DNA of 64,000 bases from positions 62,001 to 126,000 of the forward strand of contig JANWWF010000002.1 of assembly GCA_025055755.1 (NCBI GenBank). Reading direction: 5' to 3'. This DNA is from Candidatus Kapaibacterium sp. (GTDB lineage: Bacteria > Bacteroidota > Ignavibacteria > Kapaibacteriales > NICIL-2). This document shows positions 8,322 to 17,589 of this stretch, piece after piece (the stretch's first letter is position 1; each line of letters starts with the position of its first letter). A program made the translations under genes and the position numbers. Below the pieces are notes generated by a model, which saw nothing but the letters and a program-made list of their open reading frames with translations, was not told where the DNA came from and did no database searches.

Positions 8322-8352
8322 CAAAATTATTCTCTCATCGCTGCTGGAACAA
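8322..8352 (-). promoter_or_regulatory. Bacteroidota-type promoter of tRNA-Ser
   Basis: On the minus strand, TTG (8350-8352) is followed after 20 nt by TAATTTTG (8322-8329), a full match to the Bacteroidota -33/-7 pattern (TTG, about 19-21 nt, TAnnTTTG). Transcription would start near 8315, giving a 5' leader of about 23 nt before the tRNA. The promoter overlaps the last codons of the upstream Omp28 gene (stop at 8335). Confidence 0.6.
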
Positions 8353-9201
8353 TACCTTAGCTTTTGCTGCTTGCACGACAGTGTAGTCTGGCTCCGGCTG
8401 AGCAACAAAAACAACTACCTCCAGATGCTTGGGATTCCAAGGTTTTTGTGAAATGTTGTAGGTATAGGTTCGCTCCAGCACTGTCCCTTGAGGTATTGCC
8501 TCTCGAACCAGCGGTTCACCATATGCTCCTAAGGGAGCACTGCGGAGCACGTGCCGGTGCACATAATTGGCGACAAATGTCCCTAAGTCCAGTTGTGGTG
8601 CAACAAGGCTATCTTCCACAATGTAATACGCAATGTTGTATGCCGAGTTGATCGGTGCTAATGACTCCAGTCGTACACGAGTGCGAACAATACCCTCTGC
8701 AGTGTCACAGAGTGCTTGGGTGGAGATAGCAAACGGTGTACTTGTGCGCAGTTGGGAGGCAATTGCTGAGCCCCAGTTCTGTACACCAAGCACATACGAT
8801 GTTCCATCTATCTTGGTTCGATTGATAACAGCTGCTGGATATGCAAAAACGCGAAACCGTGAGTTTAGCTCTTCTCCTTCGGGGGTGCGAAAGTCTGCAG
8901 TGTAACCGCGACGAAGGTCAGGTTTGGCGAATTCTCCTGCATGGATTGATACTACGACGACACTATCTCTATAGACTTTGGATAATTCATCAAGTTTTCG
9001 ATGTCCAAGTGGACAGTTTGTGCACTGTGCACCGGTGAACTCCTCTACCAGCACGGCCCGATACCGGACCATTCCAGTGGTAGGAGTGGTTGTATCTTGG
9101 GGTAGTGTCCGTGTGTAGGGAGGAGTGATTACATCGCAGCCACTTATTCCCCCCATAAGGGCGATAAACACCACCATAGACGCAGCAAGCTTTGGCAGCA
9201 T
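8335..9201 (-). CDS. Omp28-related outer membrane lipoprotein, thioredoxin-like
   Basis: A 288-aa lipoprotein (lipobox ISGC, Cys22). The body matches the Omp28 family: VRYRAVLVEEFTGAQCTNC with a CxxC pair (Cys60, Cys63), then PLGHRKLDEL, a thioredoxin-fold active-site region, and later FAYPAAVINR, which is like the cis-Pro loop. It may have a thiol-redox role in the envelope; members are mostly uncharacterised. The ATG at 9201 sits 4 bp after the priA stop, so it is probably co-transcribed with priA despite the unrelated role. An upstream Met within priA (9234) was rejected because the signal peptide begins at 9201. Confidence 0.8.
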   Translation of the reverse strand: MLPKLAASMVVFIALMGGISGCDVITPPYTRTLPQDTTTPTTGMVRYRAVLVEEFTGAQCTNCPLGHRKLDELSKVYRDSVVVVSIHAGEFAKPDLRRGYTADFRTPEGEELNSRFRVFAYPAAVINRTKIDGTSYVLGVQNWGSAIASQLRTSTPFAISTQALCDTAEGIVRTRVRLESLAPINSAYNIAYYIVEDSLVAPQLDLGTFVANYVHRHVLRSAPLGAYGEPLVREAIPQGTVLERTYTYNISQKPWNPKHLEVVVFVAQPEPDYTVVQAAKAKVLFQQR

Positions 9202-9205
9202 AGGC

Positions 9206-11719
9206 TTATAGCGATGATTGGGTATCCACATCAATACTCAACCGCACAGACGAGGATGCATGTCGTTCGTTGTATGCAGACCATGCACTAAGCAATGCGC
9301 GGCGAAGCTCAGCACCGCCCGGATCAAGCTGCCGATCACCTTTAACCAGCACAACACGGCGATACCGTCCTTTGATACGATCGACAGTAGGACGGACAGG
9401 ACCAAGAGTTGTTACGGCATTAGAGCCACGCGGCATGTAGTGTGCAAATGCTTGAGCATGGCGTTCGACCTGCTCCGGATCAGTGCTGGAAAATTCCACT
9501 AATACCAGCCGAGCAAACGGAGGATAGTGTGCCTCTCGACGTTCCTGGAGCTCGTCGTTATAGAAGAGATCATAGCGATAAAGTTTGGCACATTTGATTG
9601 CAGTGTGCTCGGGGTGTGCTGTCTGGATGATAACCTCTCCTGGTTGCTCTGCCCGACGTCCAGCACGACCTGCCACTTGGACAAGAAGTTGGAATGTTCG
9701 CTCCGCTGCTCGGAAATCCGGAATGTACAGTTGCATGTCCGTATTGACCACCCCAACAAGCGTCACGCGACCAATGTCCAGTCCTTTGGCAATCATTTGC
9801 GTACCAACGAGAATATCAATGCGTCCATGCGCAAAGTCATGAAGAATCCGTCGCAATGAACCCTTTGCTGCAGTGGCGTCTGTATCAACGCGGGCAATGA
9901 CTGGTTCGAGTGCATGCTGTTTGAGTAATGCAGAGAGCTCTTCTTCTATCCGCTGTGTGCCTGCGCCGATTGCCTCCATCGTTGGATTCCCACACTGGGA
10001 GCAGTGATCGGGAACGCGATAGGCACGCCCGCAATAGTGGCAGCGAAGCTGTTCGGTCCGCTTGTGGTAAGTCAGGGCAACGTTGCACGAAGAGCAATGC
10101 GGAATATGACCGCACTCCGGACACTCTAAACGTGGTGCAAAGCCCCGGCGATTGTGTAACAGCAAGACGCCTTCCTTTCGCTGAAGCCGAGTAATGATTG
10201 CCTGGAGCAACTGTTGCGAAAAGCGTCCGTTCAATGTGCCGCTTTTCCGCTCTTGGCGAATGTCAACAACGCGTATGGTTGGCAGTGTTGCGCCATCGGC
10301 ACGGTGGCTAAGCTCGAGCAGATGATATTTTCCCGTGGCGGCATTGTACATGCTTTCAATCGAGGGTGTTGCTGAGCCAAGAACAACGACCGCCTGCTCG
10401 ATATGTCCCCGAACAACAGCAGCATCGCGTCCATGGTAGCGAGGAGGGGGAGACTCTTGCTTGTAGCTGGATTCGTGCTCTTCGTCAACGATGATGAGAC
10501 CGAGATCTTGTAGGGGACTAAATAGTGCGCTTCGTGGACCAAGCACTATGCGAACCTGACCGCGTCGCATTGCCCGCCAGGCATCGTAGCGCTCTCCTGC
10601 ACTCATGCGGCTATGGAAGGCGACGATTGCTGTCCCAAATGCATTGCGAAAGCGATCAATCAATTGAGGGGTCAAGGAAATCTCAGGCACAAGGACAAGT
10701 GCTGTTTTTCCTGCTTCCAGCACTGCGCGAAGAGCATGCATATAAACAAGTGTTTTACCGCTGCCGGTAATGCCATGGAGGAGAAATGTTTTTGCTTTCC
10801 CTGCCATGAGCGCTTCTGTGATGCGAGCAACGGCATGCTCTTGCTCGTCGGTCAGAGGAAGCTCTAATTCACTGCGTTCCGGGGCGAGCGACAATTCTCC
10901 CCCTTGCTCAAGACGGCTGTGCTCACCGATGACCTGTTGTACGAAGCCCTGCGCAATCAACGCCTTGAGTACTGCGCTACTGGTGCCTGCGATTTCGATT
11001 GCCTGTTTCCAGGGAAGAAGCTCTCGATGCCGTGCGCAGTATTGCGACAACGATTGTAATGCTGCAGCTTGCTTTGGTGCCCGCCGCTCAAGAGCTTCAA
11101 GAGTATGCTCAAGCTGATCAGGATTCAAAAGAAGCTCAGGAGCTACCGCCACATATCGCTCGGTACGGAGGGATGCTTTGCCCTCGATGCTACGGAGCAG
11201 CTCAATGTATCCCAACTCTTCCAGCGCATCCAGTTGAGCAGTGATAGATTCACTTTGGAGTTGTTGCTCTAAGTAGGCAATGGTTACTGGTTCGGTGTGC
11301 TGCTTCAATATCTCAAGCAAGTGTGCACGTTTCGGCGCACGTCGACGCATTAGGTCCAGCTCTTCTGCCGTTGGATAGCGGACGATGCGAACTCGCACCA
11401 CTGATTGAGGAGCAAGTTCCCTGGGAAGAGCGACGGCAAGTGCTTCTCCCCACGAGCACAGGTAGTAATCAGCCATCCAACGCGTCAGCTCCAGTACTGC
11501 CGGCAAGATAGCTGGCTGCGTTTCATCGAGGAGCTCGACAATTGGCTTTGCCTCTGGATGGGGAGCAACATTTACTTCCACGATGATGCCCGTGATGACC
11601 TTGTTCCCAAAGGGAACAAGCACACGTGCACCACACTGCGGTTGATACTCATCTGGAATACGGTAGGTAAACACTTTCCGCATCGGTAGCGGGACAGCAA
11701 CGTTCACGTATTGGCTCAT
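9206..11719 (-). CDS. priA: primosomal protein N' (replication restart helicase)
   Basis: PriA binds stalled or D-loop forks and reloads DnaB. The 837-aa protein has the N-terminal 3' DNA-binding domain (VNVAVPLPMRKVFTYRIP), Walker A GITGSGKT (about 315-322), the DEEH box (IIVDEEHESSYKQ), and the cysteine-rich zinc region between about 535 and 590 (CPECGHIPHCSSCN, CHYCGRAY, HCSQCGNP). The helicase C motifs include DILVGTQMIAKGLD and VQVAGRAGR. It is complete, with no odd residues in the motifs. It follows pepA on the same strand after a 32-bp gap. Confidence 0.95.
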   Translation of the reverse strand: MSQYVNVAVPLPMRKVFTYRIPDEYQPQCGARVLVPFGNKVITGIIVEVNVAPHPEAKPIVELLDETQPAILPAVLELTRWMADYYLCSWGEALAVALPRELAPQSVVRVRIVRYPTAEELDLMRRRAPKRAHLLEILKQHTEPVTIAYLEQQLQSESITAQLDALEELGYIELLRSIEGKASLRTERYVAVAPELLLNPDQLEHTLEALERRAPKQAAALQSLSQYCARHRELLPWKQAIEIAGTSSAVLKALIAQGFVQQVIGEHSRLEQGGELSLAPERSELELPLTDEQEHAVARITEALMAGKAKTFLLHGITGSGKTLVYMHALRAVLEAGKTALVLVPEISLTPQLIDRFRNAFGTAIVAFHSRMSAGERYDAWRAMRRGQVRIVLGPRSALFSPLQDLGLIIVDEEHESSYKQESPPPRYHGRDAAVVRGHIEQAVVVLGSATPSIESMYNAATGKYHLLELSHRADGATLPTIRVVDIRQERKSGTLNGRFSQQLLQAIITRLQRKEGVLLLHNRRGFAPRLECPECGHIPHCSSCNVALTYHKRTEQLRCHYCGRAYRVPDHCSQCGNPTMEAIGAGTQRIEEELSALLKQHALEPVIARVDTDATAAKGSLRRILHDFAHGRIDILVGTQMIAKGLDIGRVTLVGVVNTDMQLYIPDFRAAERTFQLLVQVAGRAGRRAEQPGEVIIQTAHPEHTAIKCAKLYRYDLFYNDELQERREAHYPPFARLVLVEFSSTDPEQVERHAQAFAHYMPRGSNAVTTLGPVRPTVDRIKGRYRRVVLVKGDRQLDPGGAELRRALLSAWSAYNERHASSSVRLSIDVDTQSSL

Positions 11720-11751
11720 GCCTGGCTACCGTGCGGGGGTGAAACTCATGG

Positions 11752-13236
11752 CTATGTACCAGTATCCCACGAGCGTAACATCTCGACAAATAGACGAACG
11801 CCAACGCCGGTGCCTCCTTTAGGCGTGTATGGACCTTCTTTCGGTGCCATACCTGTGCCAGCAATGTCTAAGTGTGCCCACGGGTAGTTGCCGATGAAAT
11901 GTTTCAGAAACAGTGCTGCCGTAATTGCACCAGCTGGACGGCCACCACTGTTTTTGACGTCCGCAACGTCGCTTTTGATTTGTTCGAGATACTCATCGTA
12001 TAAGGGCAATTCGCAAACATATTCTCCCGTTTTCTCTGCAGCTACCTTGATGCGTTCCAACAGTAGGCGATCTGTTCCCATCAGTCCTGTCGTAACATGC
12101 CCTAATGCAATAACACAAGCACCAGTGAGTGTTGCAATGTCCACGACCGCCTTGGGAGAGTACCGCTCTGCATAGGTAAGGGCATCGGCTAATATGAGTC
12201 GCCCTTCTGCATCTGTGTTATCAATTTCGGCGGTTTTCCCATTCATAAACCGTATGATGTCTCCAGGACGGTAGGCACTACCACTGGGCATATTCTCGGT
12301 AGCAGGAACAAGCCCCACGACGTTCACAGGAAGTTTGAGTTTGGCAGCGGCGTAAAGAGTACCGATAACGCTTGCTGCTCCATGCATATCCATTTTCATT
12401 TCCCCCATGCGTTCCGCTGGTTTGATAGAGATGCCGCCTGTGTCGAAGGTAATCCCTTTGCCCACTAATACAATTGGTGCATCTTTGGATTTGCCGCCGC
12501 GCCATTCCATGACGATAAACACGGGTGGGCGGACGCTTCCTTGGTTAACCGCCAGTAAGCCGCCCATCTTGAGCTGTTCGATCTTGCGCTTGGTGAAAAC
12601 TTCCACGCGAAATCCTGCTTCCATGCTCGCTTGCCGTGCATATTCGGCAAGGGTCTCGGGGTAGAGATCGTTGCCCGGCATGTTAGCTAAATCCCGCGCT
12701 AAGTACACTCCCTTGCAGACAATGGCCGCTTGCTCAATAGCGCGGCGGACTGTGACACTGCGTTCAGTCCCAAGAATACTGATCTCTTCGAGCTGCTCAG
12801 GAGGATCAACGGTTTTATACCGACCGAATTTGTAGCTTCCAAGCACTGCTCCTTCAACGATTGCATAGGCTGTATCCTCTGCTGTAAGGGGAGACCATTC
12901 CGGTAGCACCAGAGCACAGCTTCGTATTCCATTTTGGACACGCCGTGCTGCGGTGGAAGCAGCACGACGGAATGTTTCTGCTGTTAGCTCGTTTGTCTGA
13001 CCTACGCCAACGAGAACTACCTTTCGACTGCGATCCTGGTCTGCAGCATAGGCAAGTAGTGCTGTTCCCCGTTTACCGCTTGCGTCGGTGGAAGAAAGAG
13101 CGGGTGCCACAGAGGGAAACTCTTCCCGAATGCGATCCAATGTAGCGGTGCGGTACGGTTCATCTGAGGGTAAAAAGTATGCAATAGCTTCCGCACGAAC
13201 TTGGTAGGGCGAGACTTGTTGATAGCGAACTTTCAT
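11752..13236 (-). CDS. pepA: leucyl aminopeptidase (M17)
   Basis: A 494-aa cytosolic metallo-aminopeptidase that removes N-terminal residues from peptides. The M17 catalytic core is clear: GKGITFDTGGISIKP, then EMKMDMHGAASV, and the signature NTDAEGRLILADAL, giving the two-metal site and catalytic Lys/Arg. The ATG at 13236 is used; the codon before it is TTG. It may work with the peptide and amino acid uptake genes in this window. A near-perfect TAnnTTTG element lies 30 nt upstream. Confidence 0.95.
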   Translation of the reverse strand: MKVRYQQVSPYQVRAEAIAYFLPSDEPYRTATLDRIREEFPSVAPALSSTDASGKRGTALLAYAADQDRSRKVVLVGVGQTNELTAETFRRAASTAARRVQNGIRSCALVLPEWSPLTAEDTAYAIVEGAVLGSYKFGRYKTVDPPEQLEEISILGTERSVTVRRAIEQAAIVCKGVYLARDLANMPGNDLYPETLAEYARQASMEAGFRVEVFTKRKIEQLKMGGLLAVNQGSVRPPVFIVMEWRGGKSKDAPIVLVGKGITFDTGGISIKPAERMGEMKMDMHGAASVIGTLYAAAKLKLPVNVVGLVPATENMPSGSAYRPGDIIRFMNGKTAEIDNTDAEGRLILADALTYAERYSPKAVVDIATLTGACVIALGHVTTGLMGTDRLLLERIKVAAEKTGEYVCELPLYDEYLEQIKSDVADVKNSGGRPAGAITAALFLKHFIGNYPWAHLDIAGTGMAPKEGPYTPKGGTGVGVRLFVEMLRSWDTGT

Positions 13237-13265
13237 CAAGACTTAATCAGCGGTGAAACAACGTG

Positions 13266-13273
13266 CAAACATA
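13266..13273 (-). promoter_or_regulatory. candidate -7 element upstream of pepA
   Basis: The minus strand reads TATGTTTG, an exact TAnnTTTG match, about 29 nt before the pepA start. No TTG sits at the expected distance upstream, so the -33 half is missing. The same octamer precedes the outer membrane protein gene at 21.27 kb. Confidence 0.4.
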
Positions 13274-13325
13274 CTATTCTTTTTCCTCTGTAGGGAGGGG
13301 AAATGGGAGCGAAATTCCAAGTAAG

Positions 13326-13820
13326 TTACCACCGAAGACGGATACTCCACATTCCGGGCAAGGGAAGTAGCTCTACTTGGGCACGTTCTCCCAATGTGAA
13401 TGAGGCCATATGTCCGCCAACGTAAGCATCCATAACGTTGAACGCATAAATCGCAAGTAACCACATTGCAGCAATGTCGCGCTGGTCACGATAGAATTCC
13501 CGTTCGCGGAGTGCAAGGAGCTTGCGGCCGTCAGTCGAATCGTATTGAGCATAGCGGCGATCGGCATCGAGAAAGCGTGTATTGTTCCACACAACAATTC
13601 CACCAACTGCTGCACTTGCACCGAAGAATAAGACTGCTTTCGGGAGCGAGCCATAGTACAGTTGTCCCCAGCCAGGGAGAATGGCGGAACGCCAAAGCGC
13701 ACCAAGGGGTGTAATAGTGTCGCGGTAGACACTGTCTGTAGTATCCACGTAAGCTGCCAGCCCTGTACCGGTAAGCACAAGACTACCGCACAGCGATAAC
13801 ATCAATTTCCACAAGAGCAT
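13326..13820 (-). CDS. DUF5683 membrane protein
   Basis: About 164 aa, with a signal or first membrane helix at LLWKLMLSLCGSLVLTGTG, then the DUF5683 hallmark ALWRSAILPGWGQLYYGSLP and further hydrophobic stretches. This family is common in Bacteroidota and has no known role. The start is uncertain: ATG 13820 overlaps the upstream ridA-like gene by 38 bp, and ATG 13802 by 20 bp. The longest open frame (to 13895) lies wholly inside ridA and lacks homology there. Confidence 0.75.
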   Translation of the reverse strand: MLLWKLMLSLCGSLVLTGTGLAAYVDTTDSVYRDTITPLGALWRSAILPGWGQLYYGSLPKAVLFFGASAAVGGIVVWNNTRFLDADRRYAQYDSTDGRKLLALREREFYRDQRDIAAMWLLAIYAFNVMDAYVGGHMASFTLGERAQVELLPLPGMWSIRLRW

Positions 13821-14160
13821 CTTTGGGTAAGCGGGAGACTTCGACGGTTGTTCGTGCTGGTTTCGAAGCGCCGAAGTATTTCGCATAGATGGCATTCATA
13901 GCGCTGAAGTCATCCATGGAGCGCAAATACACCGTTGTCTTGACTACATGCTCGAAATCAAGACCGATAGCGTTGAGCAACACTCCAATATTGCGGCATA
14001 TCTGTTCGGTTTGTTCGGCTGTTGTTGAACCGACGAGATTCCCGTCCTCATCCAGGGCAATTTGACCAGAGATAAAGTACAGGGCGCCGTGTGCATGAAC
14101 GATAGGTGAGTATGGTCCAATCGGCGCAGGGGCAACAGAAGGGGTTATGGTTTCTTTCAT
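13783..14160 (-). CDS. ridA: RidA family protein (YjgF/YER057c/UK114)
   Basis: A 125-aa imine/enamine deaminase that clears reactive 2-aminoacrylate made by PLP enzymes. It shows APAPIGPYSPIVHAHGALYF near the start, then SGQIALDEDGNLVG, and ends with KPARTTVEVSRLPKDALVEI, which holds the catalytic Arg and Glu. The start MKETITPSVAPAP at 14160 has a Shine-Dalgarno GGAG five bases upstream; Met codons further upstream are not conserved. It overlaps the following DUF5683 gene. Confidence 0.92.
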   Translation of the reverse strand: MKETITPSVAPAPIGPYSPIVHAHGALYFISGQIALDEDGNLVGSTTAEQTEQICRNIGVLLNAIGLDFEHVVKTTVYLRSMDDFSAMNAIYAKYFGASKPARTTVEVSRLPKDALVEIDVIAVR

Positions 14161-14181
14161 ACCAACTCCAGTCAATGTAGG

Positions 14182-14490
14182 TCAATTACTCGAATCGGCA
14201 ATAATGATGACAATCTCACCAGGTCGCACCATTCCGTACCGTTCACGTGCTAATTGCTCGATGAGGATGGTGTCGCTGAGCAAGCGAGCACGGTAGCGAC
14301 GGAGCGAATCCAACGAGCGTTGCTCGCGTATGATTGCGTGGTCTAATGCCAAGCTGGTCTGTTCCAACTCTAAACGGGTGAGAATACCATACCGGGAGAG
14401 CAAGAGCCATCCTCCGACGGCCAGCATCGCCAGCGCAGTGGCTACAACACGGCGCCGTTGCCAGAGACGATAAAGTATTTTTCGAGCCAC
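14182..14490 (-). CDS. FtsB/DivIC-like septum formation initiator
   Basis: A 102-aa bitopic membrane protein: a basic N-terminus, one transmembrane helix at about 16-34 (VVATALAMLAVGGWLLLSRY), a coiled coil at about 38-70, then IEQLARERYGMVRPGE, the conserved end of the FtsB/DivIC family. It would act in the divisome with FtsL/FtsQ. The start codon is GTG at 14490. It is followed after 21 bp by the ridA gene. Confidence 0.85.
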   Translation of the reverse strand: MARKILYRLWQRRRVVATALAMLAVGGWLLLSRYGILTRLELEQTSLALDHAIIREQRSLDSLRRYRARLLSDTILIEQLARERYGMVRPGEIVIIIADSSN

Positions 14491-14563
14491 GCTGCGAAAT
14501 TAGAGTAAACCTCATTGCCAGAAAGGGTGTTGTATATTCGCTTTGTCACTACCAGGCTGTTCG

Positions 14564-15052
14564 ATGAAGCACCGCGAAATTGATGTCGAGAAGTTGCGCG
14601 AGCAGTTTCGGGAATTTCTGCGCACAAAGATGTACCGCAACACGCAGGAGCGTTTTCGTGTTCTCGAACGTGCTGCAGAACTGGATCGGCATTTTACAGC
14701 TGATGAACTTTACCTCTATATGAACCAGCGCGGTGATAAAATTTCCCGTGCTACAGTGTATTCAACGCTCGATTTGCTGACACGCTGCAACATAGTGACA
14801 AAGCATCGCTTTCAGGGCGATAGTGCAACATATGAACTCACAGCACGCAAGCCTAATCATGACCATCTTATTTGCCGGGACTGTGGCTATATGGTAGAAT
14901 TCCAGGATAGTGCACTGGTGGTGCTTCAAGACGAAATTGCGCGGCGATATGGAATGCGTGCACTCAGTCATGCATTCCAAATCTTTGCAACCTGCGACGA
15001 CAGCAATTGCCAGCGACGGTTGCACGAGCAATCTCCCACGGAGAATGCATAA
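14564..15052 (+). CDS. Fur family transcriptional regulator
   Basis: A 162-aa metal- or peroxide-responsive repressor. It has a winged-helix N-terminus (TADELYLYMNQRGDKISRAT, then VYSTLDLLTRCNIV) and the Fur metal region PNHDHLICRDCGYMVEF with a CxxC, plus a second Cys pair CDDSNC near the C-terminus for structural zinc. It has an N-terminal extension of about 20 residues before the usual Fur start. It cannot be assigned to Fur, PerR or Zur by eye. topA starts 5 bp after the stop, so the two genes are probably co-transcribed. A TATATTCG element lies 26 nt upstream. Confidence 0.88.
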   Translation: MKHREIDVEKLREQFREFLRTKMYRNTQERFRVLERAAELDRHFTADELYLYMNQRGDKISRATVYSTLDLLTRCNIVTKHRFQGDSATYELTARKPNHDHLICRDCGYMVEFQDSALVVLQDEIARRYGMRALSHAFQIFATCDDSNCQRRLHEQSPTENA

Positions 15053-15057
15053 GCGCC

Positions 15058-17556
15058 ATGGCAAAGCGTGACTTGCTCATAGTGGAGTCTCCAACGAAAG
15101 CTCGAACAATCTCGCGATTTCTCAAGGGAGATATTGTCGTTGAATCCTCCAATGGCCACATTCGTGACCTTCCCGAAAAAGATGATGCGGCGGTGGATGT
15201 TGAGCATGGATACCAACCGCGCTATGTGATTATCCCGGGGAAAGAAAAAATTCTGCAACGGCTTCAATCATTAGCTTCGCAAGCAAAAACCGTATGGCTG
15301 GCAACTGATGAAGACCGCGAAGGGGAAGCAATTGCATGGCACTTAGTGGAGGTACTCGGATTAGATCCGGCGAAAACAAAGCGCATTGTGTTTCATGAAA
15401 TCACCAAGTCTGCAATCGAGCGTGCACTGCGGAATCCACGGGGGATTGACTTTAATCTTGTCAATGCACAGCAGGCTCGCCGGATTTTGGATCGGCTGGT
15501 AGGGTACGAGCTTTCTCCGCTGCTATGGCGAAAAGTCCGCGGTGCGCTCTCGGCTGGTCGTGTCCAATCGGTTGCAGTACGCCTAATTGTGGAGCGAGAA
15601 CGGGAGATCGAAGCATTTGTACCGCAGGAACAGTATCGTGTGCGGGGAACATTCCGCACCCAGGATGGGCATATCATCCGTGCGGAGATGCGGGAGCGTC
15701 TGTCTGAGGTGGACAGTGTCCGCCTTCTTTTGGACAAGCTACGCGGAGCGACGTTCAGCATTGAAGCCATCGAATCGAAGCCAGCCAAAAAGTCTCCATC
15801 ACCGCCCTTTACAACCTCGACGCTACAACAGGAAGCATCGAAGCAGCTGGGCTTGCCGATTGCCATAACGATGCGGCTGGCACAACAGCTCTACGAACAG
15901 GGTTACATCACATACATGCGCACCGATTCGGTCTCCCTTAGCGAGGAGGCCCTGGAAGCTGCCGGTAGTGTCATCGGTGAAATGTTCGGAAAGGCATATC
16001 ATCAGCGGCGACAGTACCAGACCAAAGTTGCCAATGCACAAGAAGCGCATGAAGCAATACGCCCCACTGATTTTTCACGTCGCACACTCGATGGCGTTTC
16101 TAAGCAAGAGCAGCAGCTCTACGACCTTATTTGGAAGCGTGCTCTTGCTTCCCAAATGAGCGACGCCCAGCTTGAGCGCACAATTGTAACAATTGCACCC
16201 TCGACTGTTGATGAGCGTTTTGTCGCTACGGGAGAAGTTATCGTATTTGATGGATTCCTCCGACTATATGCTCTTGCTCAGGAAGAAGACACAGAGGGGG
16301 AAAATTCTGAGACTATGCTGTTACCTTCGATGAAGGTCGGTGAGCTTGTCGAGGTGGAGGAAATTGTTGCCCGGCAGACCTTTACCCGTCCCCCCGCACG
16401 GTATACGGAAGCATCGTTAGTCCGCAAGTTGGAAGAGCTTGGCATAGGACGTCCCTCTACGTATGCAACAATTATTGCTCGTATTCAAGAGCGGGGCTAT
16501 GTCGAGCGCAAAAGCAAAGAAGGGGTAGCTCGTCCGATTCAGGTACTCCGTTTGGTAGGCGATCAAATCGTAGAAGCTACCGAAACAGAGACAGTTGGGA
16601 GTGAACGCAACAAGTTGTTCCCAACCCCTGTTGGGGCATTAGTGACGGATTTTCTTCTGACACATTTCCCGGATGTTATGGACTATCAGTTTACTGCCCA
16701 CGTCGAAGAGCAATTTGACCAAATTGCGCGGGGAGAACTTCAGTGGCAGGCAATGCTCGATGAGTTTTACAGGCCTTTCCATGCGAAAGTTGAGCACGTC
16801 TTAGTTTCTGCAAACAAGGTAGGGCGACGGTTTGTGGGAATTGATCCAGAGACAGGCGAAGAGATATTCGTTGGCATCAACCGTAACCAGCAGCTGTATG
16901 TTCAGCGAGGGGATAAGTTCGCTTCGCTTCCACCGGGTACACTACTCGATAGCGTTACCCTTGAGCAAGCCCGGTATTACTTACAATTTCCCCGCTTGCT
17001 TGGCGAGTACCAGGGAGGACCAGTTCTTGTTGCGATAGGGCGTGGTCCATACATCGAGTGGCGGCAGGGGGAAGAACGGCGTTTTGCGTCTGTGCCTCCG
17101 GAGCTTGATCCACTACAGCTTAGTTTAGAGCAAGCAATTGAAATTTTGGAGAAGGAAGATGAACAGCGAGCTGCTCGTCAAGCCAGGAGCCAACCGCGTG
17201 TTATCGGTACCACCAGCGACGGACAGGAGGTAACTGTTGGTATCGGCCGCTATGGACCATACGTTCGCATTGGAGATGACTATGCTTCGATAGATGAAGA
17301 GCTCCTTGAGACGATAACAGTAGAGCAGGCGGTTGCTCTTTTAGAGGAAAAGCAGCAACAGCGTATTCTTCGACGCTTCGAGGATAATCCGGATGCGGCC
17401 ATTGTGCAGGGCAAAAGCAAGCCCTACTTGCGCATAGGCTCGAAGATTTATTGGTTACCCGATCAGTTCGATTATTCTTCTGCCACGCTACAGGAATGTC
17501 TTGATAATGCTACTCCTGCGCGGACAAAGCGTAGGCAAGCAGTCAAACGCAAGTGA
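15058..17556 (+). CDS. topA: DNA topoisomerase I (type IA)
   Basis: An 832-aa enzyme that relaxes negative supercoils. It begins MAKRDLLIVESPTKARTI, has the TOPRIM acidic cluster TDEDREGEAIAWH, and the catalytic tyrosine in QGYITYMRTDSVSLS. Instead of the C4 zinc fingers found in many bacterial TopA proteins, the C-terminus carries several repeats of the topoisomerase C-terminal repeat type (TVGIGRYGPYVRIGDDYASI is one), ending in a Lys/Arg-rich tail. The start at 15058 was chosen by homology; the frame is open upstream into fur. Confidence 0.95.
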   Translation: MAKRDLLIVESPTKARTISRFLKGDIVVESSNGHIRDLPEKDDAAVDVEHGYQPRYVIIPGKEKILQRLQSLASQAKTVWLATDEDREGEAIAWHLVEVLGLDPAKTKRIVFHEITKSAIERALRNPRGIDFNLVNAQQARRILDRLVGYELSPLLWRKVRGALSAGRVQSVAVRLIVEREREIEAFVPQEQYRVRGTFRTQDGHIIRAEMRERLSEVDSVRLLLDKLRGATFSIEAIESKPAKKSPSPPFTTSTLQQEASKQLGLPIAITMRLAQQLYEQGYITYMRTDSVSLSEEALEAAGSVIGEMFGKAYHQRRQYQTKVANAQEAHEAIRPTDFSRRTLDGVSKQEQQLYDLIWKRALASQMSDAQLERTIVTIAPSTVDERFVATGEVIVFDGFLRLYALAQEEDTEGENSETMLLPSMKVGELVEVEEIVARQTFTRPPARYTEASLVRKLEELGIGRPSTYATIIARIQERGYVERKSKEGVARPIQVLRLVGDQIVEATETETVGSERNKLFPTPVGALVTDFLLTHFPDVMDYQFTAHVEEQFDQIARGELQWQAMLDEFYRPFHAKVEHVLVSANKVGRRFVGIDPETGEEIFVGINRNQQLYVQRGDKFASLPPGTLLDSVTLEQARYYLQFPRLLGEYQGGPVLVAIGRGPYIEWRQGEERRFASVPPELDPLQLSLEQAIEILEKEDEQRAARQARSQPRVIGTTSDGQEVTVGIGRYGPYVRIGDDYASIDEELLETITVEQAVALLEEKQQQRILRRFEDNPDAAIVQGKSKPYLRIGSKIYWLPDQFDYSSATLQECLDNATPARTKRRQAVKRK

Positions 17557-17589
17557 TCGTTGTTTCACCTTTGTATCGGAGCGGAGGTT

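Noticed and set aside
8151-8414. Open frame running through the tRNA-Ser gene and the 3' end of the Omp28 gene
   Set aside because: It covers a clear tRNA and has no homology; the lipoprotein gene starts at 8154 or 8151 instead.
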